Source of the DNA: Macrosoma leucophasiata
Lineage: Eukaryota > Arthropoda > Insecta > Lepidoptera > Hedylidae
Assembly: GCA_036365455.1 (NCBI GenBank)
Contig: JAWQUS010000011.1
Location: 4,050,001-4,114,000, forward strand
Direction of reading: 5' to 3'
Length of the DNA stretch: 64,000 bases
Below the pieces are notes generated by a model. That model was given only the letters and a program-made list of their open reading frames with translations. It ran no database searches and was not told where the DNA came from. Below are positions 24,181-35,420 of this stretch, one piece after another. Both the position numbers and the translations under genes were made by a program. Position 1 is the first letter of the stretch. Each line of letters begins with the position of its first letter.

Positions 24181-24739
24181 TCTAATCCGTTCTAATGTGC
24201 TTTTTAGACCCTTGCTGATGGTAATAATTGATAGGTTAGAGGCAGCTGGATCTGTCTATGAGGACTTTATTGGGAGAGGGTTTTGTCTATAAATAACTAA
24301 GTAGTTTAATTCTTTCATCGACATAACAATTGTGTTGTGAATGGTGTGGGTAAACCTTATGTACCCACATCATTCAGTATGGTGTTTGAGGTCATTGAAC
24401 ATGACATTGAAATTGAGGCGTGTGGAGTACACACATAGTTAAAAATCGTAAACGAATTAAGGTAGATAGTAGCTACCGAACAGCTGTCTTCGACGTCACA
24501 AATGAGAAAAAAATGACTTCCGACCAATTGCGGTCTTTGCACCTTACTCGCCATAAACAGTTCATTAACCGGATATAAAAAATAAAACTCGCTTAAGCAG
24601 ACAAATAATTACTATATCTATTGTTGCTAGCATGTTATTGTTATAAAGCTGTGATAGCTTTTTGTTCCTGACCTTGCACTGCTGTAATCATTTCTAATTT
24701 TTTATCTTCGACATGTACAGTAGTACAGTCAACGGCAAA

Positions 24740-24930
24740 ATTAGATGATCGAAATCGGACATTCAAAACGAATTATCGTAATTTGCGTCAAAGTAGAATG
24801 GCGGTAAAGTGTTTCTAAAATACGAGATTGTGAAGTGGAACCAAATATTGGCTAATATTTAGTACCTACACTATTTTGACGCAAATTACGATCATTAGTA
24901 TTGAATGTCCGTTTTGATCATCTACTTTTG
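24740..24930. mobile_element. MITE with imperfect terminal inverted repeats
   Basis: The left end (gatgatcgaaatcggacatt, then cgtaatttgcgtcaaagtag) is answered on the right by the reverse complement (ttttgacgcaaattacgatc, then gaatgtccgttttgatcatc). Arms run about 50 bp with small gaps. The centre is non-coding. Confidence 0.7.
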
Positions 24931-25254
24931 CACTAAGAACAGAATAATAAAATTCTGTATTTTCCTTTAAGAAAATAACACGTTGTGACGGCGATTTTGT
25001 ATGTGCGAGTGACTCACATAACCACAAGTCACACACACAAATTACCTATTGCATCCTAGGCCACGATAATGTATCTATAGGTATCTTGGGATAAAACGTA
25101 ACTGGCGAATCGAATGTATTTACAATATCCAACAAAAATATTGCACGTCAAGCTTAAAAGGCTATTACACGACACGGTATTCAGGGTCCGGCAGAAAGGG
25201 TGGGCGTGGCCTCGCGCCGGGTAATATCCACAAAAACGATGAATCGAACAACAT

Positions 25255-25410
25255 ATATGTGATGTCGGTCGACCATTTTGATCAAGTTTTGACCAATACC
25301 GGGCTATCAGTGCTTACGTAGGCAGTGTGCAGCAGTGATAATGCTCTACGAAATCGACACTAGCCGATTGTCTCGTTCGTAGGCTTAATGTGCTATATTC
25401 ATGCTGGGTA
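25255..25410. mobile_element. MITE, 'ccgattgtc' family, partial
   Basis: It shares the central stretch gttttgaccaataccgggc, gtaggcagtgtgcagcagtg and actagccgattgtctcg with 26920-27120, 44108-44300 and 48988-49203. Full copies end in inverted gaaatattgcacat / atgtgcaatatttc. Confidence 0.65.
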
Positions 25411-26012
25411 CTGTACCTATGCCTAGCTACTTACCTTTTAAGCGTAATACAGGTATTCATGTTATAAGAGATTGACACCTGCAAATTTACCGATGGGTAG
25501 AAAAAGTGGATTGTCATGAGAGATCTATAACCCGTGTTTATGTGTACACTTATAACAATGTTACAGATAATACCTACCTATCTTCTTGTATGCACAGAAA
25601 TGTACAACACAGAATGATCATAATAATCGTGAAGATTTCCACACAAGCATTTTGATATTAGGTATGTGTATGAAAGATACCAATTATCGTTGGCCTCAAA
25701 TAAATTACATTCGAAAAGACATGGCGCGAATTAATGTAAAATTGACCTTTAAAGAATTGGGTTAAGGAACAATATTAATGTTAACGATTTTTAATTTTAC
25801 GATATACCTAAGTACATTCAAATGTCAATTAAGTAATGATTTTTCTACCTACTACAATTTCATCACATACCTACCTAGTTATTAAGTTGGTCTTGATGAG
25901 CCAAAGCCTCCCTTTACGAATCATGCGCTCGTTACAAATAACCCTGTATAACATTTTATTACTTGAGTTACTTGTTAAAGTGGTATTAACTACCTTTATC
26001 TATATATTTTTC

Positions 26013-26310
26013 ACTGGTGGTAGAGCTCCAGTGACGGAGCTCGCGGGCGTAGGCACCACCGCATTACCTAATATACTTGCCGCTAAATGGTAGTGTTCAA
26101 CGCTATCGTGTTCCGGTCAGGTGGTAATGTACGGCCCTGTAATTTCCGGCACAGAGGCATAAGACCTTAGGCCTCAGGAGTGGTAACGCATGTGCATTTT
26201 GACCTTGGTCTTTGTGTGGGTGTCTATAGGCTGCAGTCATCACTTAACATCAATGTGAACTGCATGCTTGTTTACCACTTCCATTACATAAAAAAAAAAA
26301 AAAAAAAAAA
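26013..26310 (+). mobile_element. Family V repeat, full length with long poly(A)
   Basis: This is the best full-length copy (actggtggtagagctccagt through tgtttaccacttccattaca) with an uninterrupted A run of about 21 bases. The long tail suggests one of the youngest insertions in the window. Confidence 0.88.
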
Positions 26311-26919
26311 TATAGATAAATAAAATTGGAGTGACCGACACTCCTTTTATGTAATGTAATATAAAAATAACTTAAAGAAATCTGTTAAAGATAGGGAAGG
26401 ATGTGAAATGTTACAATAACTTTCTTTAACTTTAACAAATACCAGTACCAAGTTACAAAAGGACAAAAATTAACATTGTTTCCTCATTTCGCAAATCATG
26501 AGTAATTACTAGACGAAACAACTTCCCATGAATCTTTGTGGTAGAACAATGAATAATAAAACTTGTTTGTACAAGCAATCAAGAGACACACCCATTTCCT
26601 AAATTGTATATATGCATTTGATCTTTGATCATAGGAGGAAATTATCAATCATTGTCAATTAATTAGGCCATATTAGAGAAATAGTTATGATACACAAAAT
26701 ATCTTTTGCTTCAACTGATTATATATTTCTTTACAGCCACACTAAATTCCTACTGTAATAAGTATTAAAGTTTAAGTTCACTTAATCCCTCAGGCCACCA
26801 GAAAAATATGACAATTGATTTCTTATTGTTCTCGGACCCGATAGGATCCATTGTGGCTTTAGGGATAAAGGTAGGAAGAAGAGTAATTGTAAAATGAAAC
26901 TCTGCTACAGTACCCAGTA

Positions 26920-27120
26920 AGAAATATTACACATTGAGCCTATGAAAGAGACAATCAGCTAGGTTTGACCTTGTAGAGCGTTATCTCTGCTGCACACTGC
27001 CTACATAAGCACTGATAGGCCAGTATTGGTGAAAAATTGTTCAAAGTGGTCCACAAAGGACACATAGGGAAGGTGCGAAAGAGATAACGCTCTACAGACC
27101 CAATATAAGCCAAAGTCGCC
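26920..27120 (-). mobile_element. MITE, 'ccgattgtc' family
   Basis: It begins agaaatattacacattgagc and carries the family's gtagagcgttatctctgctg and cctacataagcactgatagg sections in reverse orientation relative to 48988-49203. The minus-strand open frame across it (26955-27197) is an artefact. Confidence 0.65.
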
Positions 27121-27130
27121 TTCCTAAGTT

Positions 27131-28400
27131 TGATGTGAAATATATTTAGTTGCATACTGTACCTAGTAATTTTGGAATCCCTTTGTTTGTAATGCAATCA
27201 TTATAAATTGAACAAATTGATGATTTTATGCGCATGCTTCATAATGTAACATGAAAACAAACAATCATGTAAATTGAGCATGGAGATAATTTACATATTA
27301 CATATGGAGGAAGGCAAGGCTATTTTTTTCTTCCAGCAAGGATTCAAGCTGGCTAGAACTAACAGTATTGTGGATTCAAGAAGAGTAATCTTATTTTTTT
27401 TAATTAAAGAACATAGTGAAATTTGATTTTACTAACATAGATTAAGTAATTGCACAAATGTGCATGCATGATTATTGCTCAATACAGTTTTTCTTTGTAT
27501 GGATACAGGCGGTGTCATGAGACCACCATAGTCTTCTTTACAGGTAATCGGCTAGCCCAAACTCATACAACATACATAAGAGAAGTCCTCAGCACATGTA
27601 AAACCCAGTGTGTGGCTTGTATTATTAACTTCCAGAGGAATACATACAAACATTGTAGAATTAAATTGTGTAATTCTATCAGTAGTCTATCCTTAGTATC
27701 TATTAAGTCAGTTCCGTATCTATACATGCACATTACTATGGTTTTTGATTAGGCTAATTAAAAACAAGTGACCGCTAAGAGGTCATGTCTATGTGATTAG
27801 AGCAACCATCAGTGGCAATGACCCATTTGATTAGAGATCTCATTGTTTCAATGCCTCAATTGGCAATGGTCATAAACATTTCATGCCACCAATGTTTTTT
27901 TTTATATTAATGGAACATGGTTGGTTAGTCACAGTTTGCTTGATTAGTCTGCAATGCTATTCAATACTCTCAATTGATTTTTATTTCAATTAGTGTTTGT
28001 AAGATTTTAATGATGTGGTTCACCCACATAATTAAAATTTCACAACTATGTTTTTTTTTTGTCTTCATATTGGTGATTCGTCGTAAGACCTTAAGCAGAT
28101 GTGATCTTTTTAATTTCAGCTATGTTTAAAAACAGACAAGAATAATGGCAAGTAATTACTTGAATCTAAAGATTGTATGTGTACATATTTGTATTCTGAA
28201 TGCACCAGACTAATTTAAACTTTAAATATGTGCATCAAAATGAAAGACATGGATTCAACCCAATAATACCACAATACCAATATCATCTTTTTTATTTTAA
28301 TGGCCAAAGACAAATTGGGGTCAAACAAATCTGTATCCATACACATACAACCATAAGAATCTCCATCTACCTCCATACTTAGACATCCATAGGCTGAAGT
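27131..28400. other. Gene-free AT-rich stretch
   Basis: No exon, repeat copy or RNA gene could be supported. The plus-strand frame at 27450-27752 has no recognisable domain. Confidence 0.5.
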
Positions 28401-28409
28401 AATAAATAC

Positions 28410-28700
28410 CTGAATGTGTAAGTCTGCGTCCCACGAGGGGACTGTCGAACAGCAACCTGCGGGACCAGCGGCCCAGCACCCCGCCGCCCCAGCCGCACCC
28501 GCCGCGCCGCATCCCATCCCGTTCCACCATCACTGCCGGGCTACTTACAGCCTACACATCACACACTCAACCCGACAGACTACACACCGCGATTACGCGC
28601 TACCGACACTGCTCATCGGCCGACGGCCTTACACAACCGCGTGTTGAGTAACTCGCTCGCGCATCTAGAGAAAGTGTCCCAATGTTGAGATACAGCTAAA
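28410..28700 (-). promoter_or_regulatory. CpG-rich island, possible minus-strand promoter/first exon
   Basis: A sharply GC- and CpG-rich island stands in AT-rich surroundings. On the minus strand an ATG at 28530 opens a frame (start MVERDGMRRGGCGWGGG) for 40 codons plus one base, to a possible donor cattcag|gtattt at 28410. A second good donor, ggct|gtaagtag, lies upstream at about 28548, so the start codon could instead be intronic. I recognise no family in the peptide and found no continuing exon to the left. Plus-strand frames through the island are also open, so coding status is undecided. Confidence 0.3.
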
Positions 28701-31626
28701 GCTAAGCTTGAGCTTCCATTGTGACAAATTACTTGTTAAAGCTAAGCTCACACCCCACACTTTGTTGATTGGGAACGATGTCTACCGTGGTTAAAATAAC
28801 AATGGCATTTTTACTGTATTTGTATTATCTCGACGCGAGACAACGGCGCAATCAAATCACGGAATTCACAGGAACACAGCGAAACATGAGAGATTATCGA
28901 AATGAATGAATTATCTAACTGTCAGATCAAGCGAGAGAGGAGAGGAGGACTGACTGAGAGAAATATTTCATAATGGCAATACAATACACATCGATTTTAG
29001 GTATCCCACTAACTAAACAATACATTGATATTTTCTATCGATACATTGCTGAATTGCTGTATATCGCGTTGCACCAAAAACCCTGATGTAATTTTGATTC
29101 TATTGATTTAAGGTTGTTAATTTTTTTTCAAGTGTCTTTCTATATTATTATGATGTCTTTAATATTGAAATATGACTTATTATAGGTATCATTTTCTAAA
29201 AATAATGTTTTTTGTCGAATGAAATCAAAAACTTCTTCTTCTACTCTACTGGTGGTAGAGTTCCAAGTGTAAGAGATTGTTTCTTGTATCTTTTTTGCCA
29301 ATTAAATCAGAATTCGATCTCGATGTATCGATACATCGTGTGAACTACGACGTACCCGTACCTGACGTATCATGCGACACTAGCAATACAAATTTAAAAA
29401 ATCTATTTAGGGTATCAAGGCATTTTTAATACTTGGGACACGGAAAACATAAAATTGAATGAATCACACGAATGAATAAATTCATTCGTAATTTAATAAT
29501 TTATAATTAATTGTACAACATTACAAAACAATGGCCACTTAAAAAGGCGTTTTGACTATTAGTCAACTGTTATATATTTTATATTGTTCATAGACGCACA
29601 CCATTATTGCTATCATATGTTACTTACGGATCCACACATTCATGACATTCATAGTCGTACATATTTATGTGGTCCTTTGAGCCGGATGGAAAAGTTACAT
29701 AGTAATGATTAAAGAATGTTTTACGAGTAATGAGTGTTTTTGCGAGTTTTAATACTATTATTTGGAGCGAAGATAGTGCAAAAATGGTGTTTCTATTCTA
29801 TCTTCTTTCAATGTACTTAATTATATTTATTTAATAGCTCAGACGATTAGCAAGTAAGTTTTTTTTTCTCCTCCAGCCGACGACCTGGAAAGTCGTCCGA
29901 CGATTTATGAGAGGGAGATGTGTGCATTAATGTACTTACGACAAGTTTGTCGTGATAATGGTTATAACAAAAGTACTTGCCAATCTGTAAATCAGAACCA
30001 ATAATCCAGCGTGCGTGGCAGTGTTGCTGCAGTAGTACCACGGGACTACTGAGGCAGATTTGATTCCTGGCTAGGAATAAACCTGGATCATGGCAAGATT
30101 TGTTAAAATAAAAGAAAGTACAAGGTGAAACAGCTATCAGAACCTAAACAACATTTTCCGACGTGTGAAACATTTTTACCTCACCGGAATAAAATATTGA
30201 AATTGAAAGTTTATTATGGATGGCTAACTACTGTTGGAGGAAGACCAAATGGTCCTAGAATATGTTCCATTAGTTCTCCAAATAATATTTCAAAACTGTT
30301 TCATCTTTTATTTTTTTTCTATATTAATCAATGTGCGGAACTGTTACAATAATTTATGGTCACCACAATTTCATGACTTGACACCTTTGACCTGTGACGT
30401 GACATCTGTCAGATTTTCTAACTAGTGTTGTGCCCACTCGGAAAAAACAAAACTCAATTTAACACGAATTAAAATTCACGTAACTCTGGTTGAACTCGAA
30501 TTACGTAACTCGAAATAACAGGATGGACAAGTAATTTTTTTTTCCTAATTATTCCCTCAGCTTGGCTTAAATACTTTAAAAAAATGGAGCAGACAAATTA
30601 TATTTTTATCTGTTTCAATTCTTTATTTTTTACTAGCTTTTGCCCGCGACTTCGTTCGCGTGGACTTCAGGTTCGTCCCGTCTAGTCTAGTAATAAGTAA
30701 GAAATACGGTAACTAAGCACTGCAGAGCCCTAATTTGTACGTGTAACTCCTAACCAAAAAGAAACCTGGCAATAACTAACCTTAGGCCTATATTACTTAA
30801 AGTAGGCGACCATACGTTTTTATCAAATCGCTAGTGCCTTGAAAATTTGCAAAACGGACACAATCGTCAACGACGTCTGCCCTCACGCGTCTGCCCGTGT
30901 TCGGGTCGCGCACTCAGCGATGAGCCACTTCTTCCCCACCGCACCTACCCCGCTCCCCCCACGCCCCGTTCGCCTGGCGCCGCTGCCGGTATTTATCACC
31001 GAAACGGTATTTATCGCCGAAATTGCTATGACTCTGCATTTTAAATCTGTGATATCTTCGAAAATACTTATTTAATTTACATGCTGTAAAAAGCCATATT
31101 GATCTTTATTAAGTGCACAATGTATTTAATACTTAATTGGATAAGGATTAATACTGTATTGCTTAAAATCGCTTCGTAAATAAGCCATTATTTCTCGTAC
31201 AAAGTAAAGGATAAAAAATGGTTATTGTGGGTTATTCCTAAGAGATAAACATATACCATCACGGACTTTTTTGTAGACCTTTTTAAGTTGTACAATACTG
31301 TAGTAAATTGTTTTGATCTATCTTGTAGGATTCAGTCAGCGTTTGCAATGTAAGCGCAAAAAATGTGTTTTTTCTACGACCTCACATTAAAAACCTCAAA
31401 AATTGTAGCCTATGTGTTATTCTGATGTATAAGCTATAGCCTATGTGTTATTCTGATGTATAAGCTATATTGTGGTAAAGTTTCATTCAAATCCATTCAG
31501 TAGTTTTTACGTGAAAGAGTAACAAACATCCATACATCCATACTTACAAACTTTCGCCTTTATAATAGTAATATTATAATAGTAATATAGTAGGATATTA
31601 TTTATTTAATTACTATAATAATTGTT
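28701..31626. other. Gene-free stretch
   Basis: No exon is supported. It contains the RTE/CR1-like fragment ttttgcccgcgacttcgttc at about 30646, a GC-rich patch at about 30870-31000 with no recognisable product, a perfect 31-bp tandem duplication (31407-31468), and a 3' end with ttacaaactttcgcctttat common in lepidopteran elements. Confidence 0.5.
31407..31468 (+). repeat. Perfect 31-bp tandem duplication
   Basis: The unit starting agcctatgtgttattctgat is repeated exactly at 31407-31437 and 31438-31468. It lies inside a small element fragment. Confidence 0.85.
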
Positions 31627-31912
31627 ACTGGTGGTAGAGCTCCAGTGCGGGAGCTCGCGGGCGTAGGCGCCACCGCATTACCTAATATACTTGCCGCTAA
31701 ATGGTAGTGCTCGGCACTATCGTGTTCCAGTCAGGTGGTAATGTACGGCCCTGCAATTTCCGGCACAGAGGAATAACACCTTAGGCCTCAGGAGTGGTAA
31801 CGCATCTGCATTTTGACCTTGGTCTTTGTGTGGGTGTCTATAGGCTGCAGTCATCACTTAACATCAATGTGAACTGCATGCTTGTTTGCCACTTCCATAA
31901 CATAAAAAAAAA
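31627..31912 (+). mobile_element. Family V repeat, full length
   Basis: A full copy from actggtggtagagctccagt (31627) to cttgtttgccacttccataa and an A run. It is very similar to the 26013 and 53972 copies. Confidence 0.87.
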
Positions 31913-33149
31913 TGTATATAAAAAATAATGTTTGTGTATATAAATATTAATGTATATTTATTAAGTATTGGGAGAGTTATACCTACTAACTAAACAAAAA
32001 AGTTATTGTTTGTAATCAAATAATTTATTTAAGTATTTTTGGCTCGAATTTTAATTAAAAATAATATTTACTATCAATTAAACTACGAAATTATATAGCA
32101 GTCTTTTTAAAATAAAATCAGACTAACATTATGATGCAAGTATGTACTTAGGTACATTTACAACCTTTTTTGAGGAGGCTCAGGCTCAACATTCAATGTG
32201 GTTGTCGATACCAGTAACTGCGATGAAGATGAATTGACTGAAGTACTTTACTTTCATTTGTAAATAAATAAATTGTTCATTACAAAAAGTAAGTTCACAA
32301 AATTAATACAATAATATCTTAATATTTAAAATAGTACAAAAAATATATGTATGCCCGAACTAGGTAAAACCTGTGTTTCGGGCTGGAAGAGAACTATAGT
32401 CTGTTTTTTTTCGCCACGGACTAAATTGACATATGCAAATGTCAATTTCCAAAATAATGATACCAGCTTTCTAGTATTAGTGTTGTACGATACCGGTTTT
32501 ATGAATCGTTACTTTTTACTTTACCACATAATTTTTTCTTCTTTACTAGCGCAGTGTAAAATATTAATAAGATATAATGTAAATTAAAATTCTAGGAGCA
32601 GTAAACGTACTAAGTTGCGCTAAATTTCCTTTTATTATTGATTTGTTGTTGATATTGTTTTCTGTTTTTGTTACTGTTATGAAACAATATGCAATTCCTT
32701 AGATATCCATATATGGAAACTTATAAATGGTCTGATGTAATTTTATTAAGATTGTTTGTAAGCAAATAAGACTATTTGTTCTCTTGAATAAAATAAAATA
32801 AACATTATCACTGAAAAACGATACTAGATTGTAAATTACGTAAAGTTACGGTAGTGGCACATCACTATTAATGATTCCCAAAAACCTAGCCACACAGCTT
32901 ATGTCAATTTAGTCCGTACCGAAAAAAAACAGACTGTACGGCTATTTGAAGTTATTTTAATTAACAATTGAATATACGTTTTAAATTATTCTTACTACTA
33001 GGATACTATTACTTCTAACTTTATTGATAATAAAATTTTGACAGGTTTCAAAAACTTATTTACATACTAGGAGTAAATTTTCTGTATTTGCATACGAAAG
33101 ATTCTGTAAAAAGTTATTTAAAATTATTTTACATCTATGATAGTCTAAC
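31913..33149. other. Gene-free AT-rich stretch
   Basis: No exon is visible. One small element has inverted ends: agtctgttttttttcgccac near 32398 and its counterpart gtaccgaaaaaaaacagact near 32917. It is AT-rich inside. Confidence 0.5.
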
Positions 33150-34690
33150 TTATAAAATAACACAATTTTATTTAATTTATTATACATACAAAAATGGACC
33201 AAGAAATGAATAGAATCTTTTGGTGAAAGCATGTTTCGAGGTTGAAGTCATAGTGCAGACCATATCATACCGTCTTTTGTTAGTATTGTCAATATTGTAA
33301 GAAAGCTTGGTATGCTGTTTTAATATAATGTTAGATATGAAAATTTGGCGGACAGTTAAAACGGAAATGGATTGATACAAAAGAAATGTAGGAAAAGAAA
33401 AGGGATGAGAATGGGTTACTTTTAAAATAGCTCTTTGCTATTTCTTTCAGCTATTTTTCGTAGTTTCTTGAATACAAATATTAATTTGCGTAATCTTTTA
33501 ACTTTCAAAATAATTTACTAACCTACTATTTATAATTTTTTCTAATATTTTAGATAGTGAAGGGAGGATCGATATCGGTCGGTAATTGAAGACTAAATCT
33601 TCGTTCCCCGATTTAAATATAGGAATAACTACTGCTTTTTTAAAACAATTCGGAATCTATGTTATCATAACCAACTGCACAGTTATTTTTCAGTCCTGAG
33701 ATAATTCTACCTATTTCATCCTCATCTGTGTCGAGCATCACAAAAGATTTCAGACAGTAACTATTTATGTCTTTTTGGCGAGACCGCTTACCAGTATTTC
33801 TTTGAATCTCTTCGGCTAAATCTTTTCCTACATTGATAAAATAATTAGTTACATAATTAGCAGACATAAGCGGAGTTCCGTGCTTCGGAGGGCACGTTAA
33901 GCCGTCGGTCCCGGTTGCTATCGATAGATAGCAGTCGTTAAACCTTGTCGGAGGCCTTATGAGCGGTTTGAAAAACATCCGACAGCGGGTTAGCCACTAA
34001 CCCACCCACCTCCACCAATCCGCATTGGAGCAGCGTGGTGGAGTAAGCTCCAGGCCTCCCTCCAAAAAGGGGAGAGACTCGTGCCCAGCAGTGGGACGTA
34101 TAATGGGTTGCCATTATTAAGCGGAGTGGGATTAGAATACAGCAAACTCGAATTTGATACACGCTGTTTAGATGTGCAAGACAAGTTTTTGATATTTTTC
34201 CAAAGTTCCTTGCAATTTTTACCAGCTTTATTTAGTTCATTACTTTATTTATTTAATCTATGATTCTCAATGTGTATGATTTTATTTCTGTAATGGGTGT
34301 AATTTACCTGAATGATTAAATTAAAAAATTAAAATTACTATCATAATTATTTTTCAAGTTTTTTAAGAGGTTATTGCAAAAATTTCTATATCTTTTATAC
34401 GTTGTTTGTAGTATTAAGTTATCAGGGAATTTTTTAGCCTTTTGATGAAGTTTATCTCTTTGTCTTATACACCGAATTAACCCAGTGGTTATCCATGGTT
34501 TTATATTATATTTTTTATTATTTACTGCTATTGTTTCGGTGTTACGAAATATCGCTAGCTGGACATATTGAAATGATGAACTCTGACATTCCTCGATGGC
34601 AACAGTGGTAGGATGCTTCTTTTTAATGTGGTTTAATAATGTAGTCGTATTTCCACTATATTTGAATGAATCTGAACACTGTTTACACCA
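33150..34690 (-). pseudogene. Decayed non-LTR retrotransposon, partial RT
   Basis: Read on the minus strand, the segment encodes KPWITTGLIRCIRQRDKL, then LWKNIKNLSCTSKQRVSNSS, ANYVTNYFINVGKDLAEEI, DEIGRIISGLKNNCAVGYDN and the RT finger motif NYRPISILPSLSKIL, before decaying; a C-terminal-like frame at 33180-33380 follows. The palm motif with the catalytic aspartates is missing. A SINE-sized element at 33877-34117 interrupts the frame. No intact product is possible. Confidence 0.82.
33877..34117 (+). mobile_element. Short element nested in a LINE, with 10-bp target duplication
   Basis: The ten bases taagcggagt occur on both sides (33867-33876 and 34118-34127), and removing one copy with the insert restores the LINE reading frame across SNPTPLMSANYV. 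The insert begins tccgtgcttcggagggcacg and ends gcccagcagtgggacgtata and atgggttgcc, a 3' end found on many lepidopteran LINE-derived SINEs. Confidence 0.85.
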
Positions 34691-34956
34691 AACACGTTCA
34701 TTCTAATACATCCCAACGATTCGAATACATCCCAAACTAAAGCTTTCTTCTAGGATCCGGCATTTTTATATACATAATAACGCTTAACACGCAAAAACTA
34801 AAATAATAACCGGCACTCTAAAGATAACCTCGAATCTAATGTAATGACACTTGTTTGGTTGCTATGAATGAATTAATATCAGTGTACGAAATGAATATAG
34901 TCTCACTCAAATGATCGGCAAACTTCGCTCCATGTCGGTTCCATTCGGTTTTCGAA

Positions 34957-35032
34957 CTCGAGTTTGAGTGAATTCAACTCGAGTGGATTCGAGTTACGCC
35001 CAACTCGAGTTGACTCGAGTTAGGTACTCGAG
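34957..35032. repeat. Cluster of five CTCGAG palindromes
   Basis: CTCGAG occurs at 34957, 34978, 35004, 35014 and 35027, mostly inside aactcgagtt. The cluster ends about 200 bases before the LRPAP1 start codon. A looser cluster of aactcga motifs is at about 30490-30515, so a repeated element is as likely as a regulatory array. Confidence 0.6.
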
Positions 35033-35119
35033 TTAACCATCACTATTTCTGACAACATCCTCGATCCGAATTTTGCGATTTTAATTAAATACGTAAACAC
35101 ATTGCTAAAACAAATTGCT

Positions 35120-35231
35120 GTGCGGCATTCATAAAATATAAACTTAAGCTATCGCGGTTATAATTAAGCAAGTGTGCATTGAAGCTGACTGTAGCACGAT
35201 CTAACTGATAAGTATTCAGTAAAAAACAAAA
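35120..35231 (+). promoter_or_regulatory. LRPAP1: Putative LRPAP1 core promoter and 5' UTR
   Basis: Just upstream of the start codon lie a TATA-like ataaaatataaac (about 35131) and an initiator-like attcagt at 35214-35220, close to the arthropod TCAGT consensus. Initiation at the former would leave a 5' UTR of about 65 bases; at the latter only about a dozen. The start context aacaaaaATGaag fits insect translation starts. Position inferred, not proven. Confidence 0.4.
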
Positions 35232-35420
35232 ATGAAGCTATTGTGCAAAGCGTTATATTTCATAACATTTGTGTTGTTTATCAATTACGTCGTGTGCAAT
35301 AAGTATTCTAAATCGGCCAATGAAAAGAAACCGAAGTTAGCAACTGAAGTGAATTTCAGAACATTGGAGAAGCCCTATCGGATGAATAAACTCAACCAAT
35401 TATGGTCAAAAGCTCAACAA
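35232..35420 (+). CDS. LRPAP1: LRPAP1 exon 1
   Basis: 63 codons: signal peptide, then NKYSK and the start of RAP domain 1 ending KLNQLWSKAQQ. Donor caa|gtaagt, phase 0. The longer open frame runs on into the intron and is not used. Confidence 0.93.

Larger units (their letters stand above)
24181..26012. other. Gene-free stretch with two MITE-like elements
   Basis: Apart from the inverted-repeat element at 24740-24930 and the MITE-like block at 25255-25410, I see AT-rich sequence and no exon. Confidence 0.55.

Noticed and set aside
30839..31075. Proline-rich frames in a GC-rich patch
   Set aside because: Two frames are open at once, with no splice signals that make an exon, and the region is flanked by element fragments.
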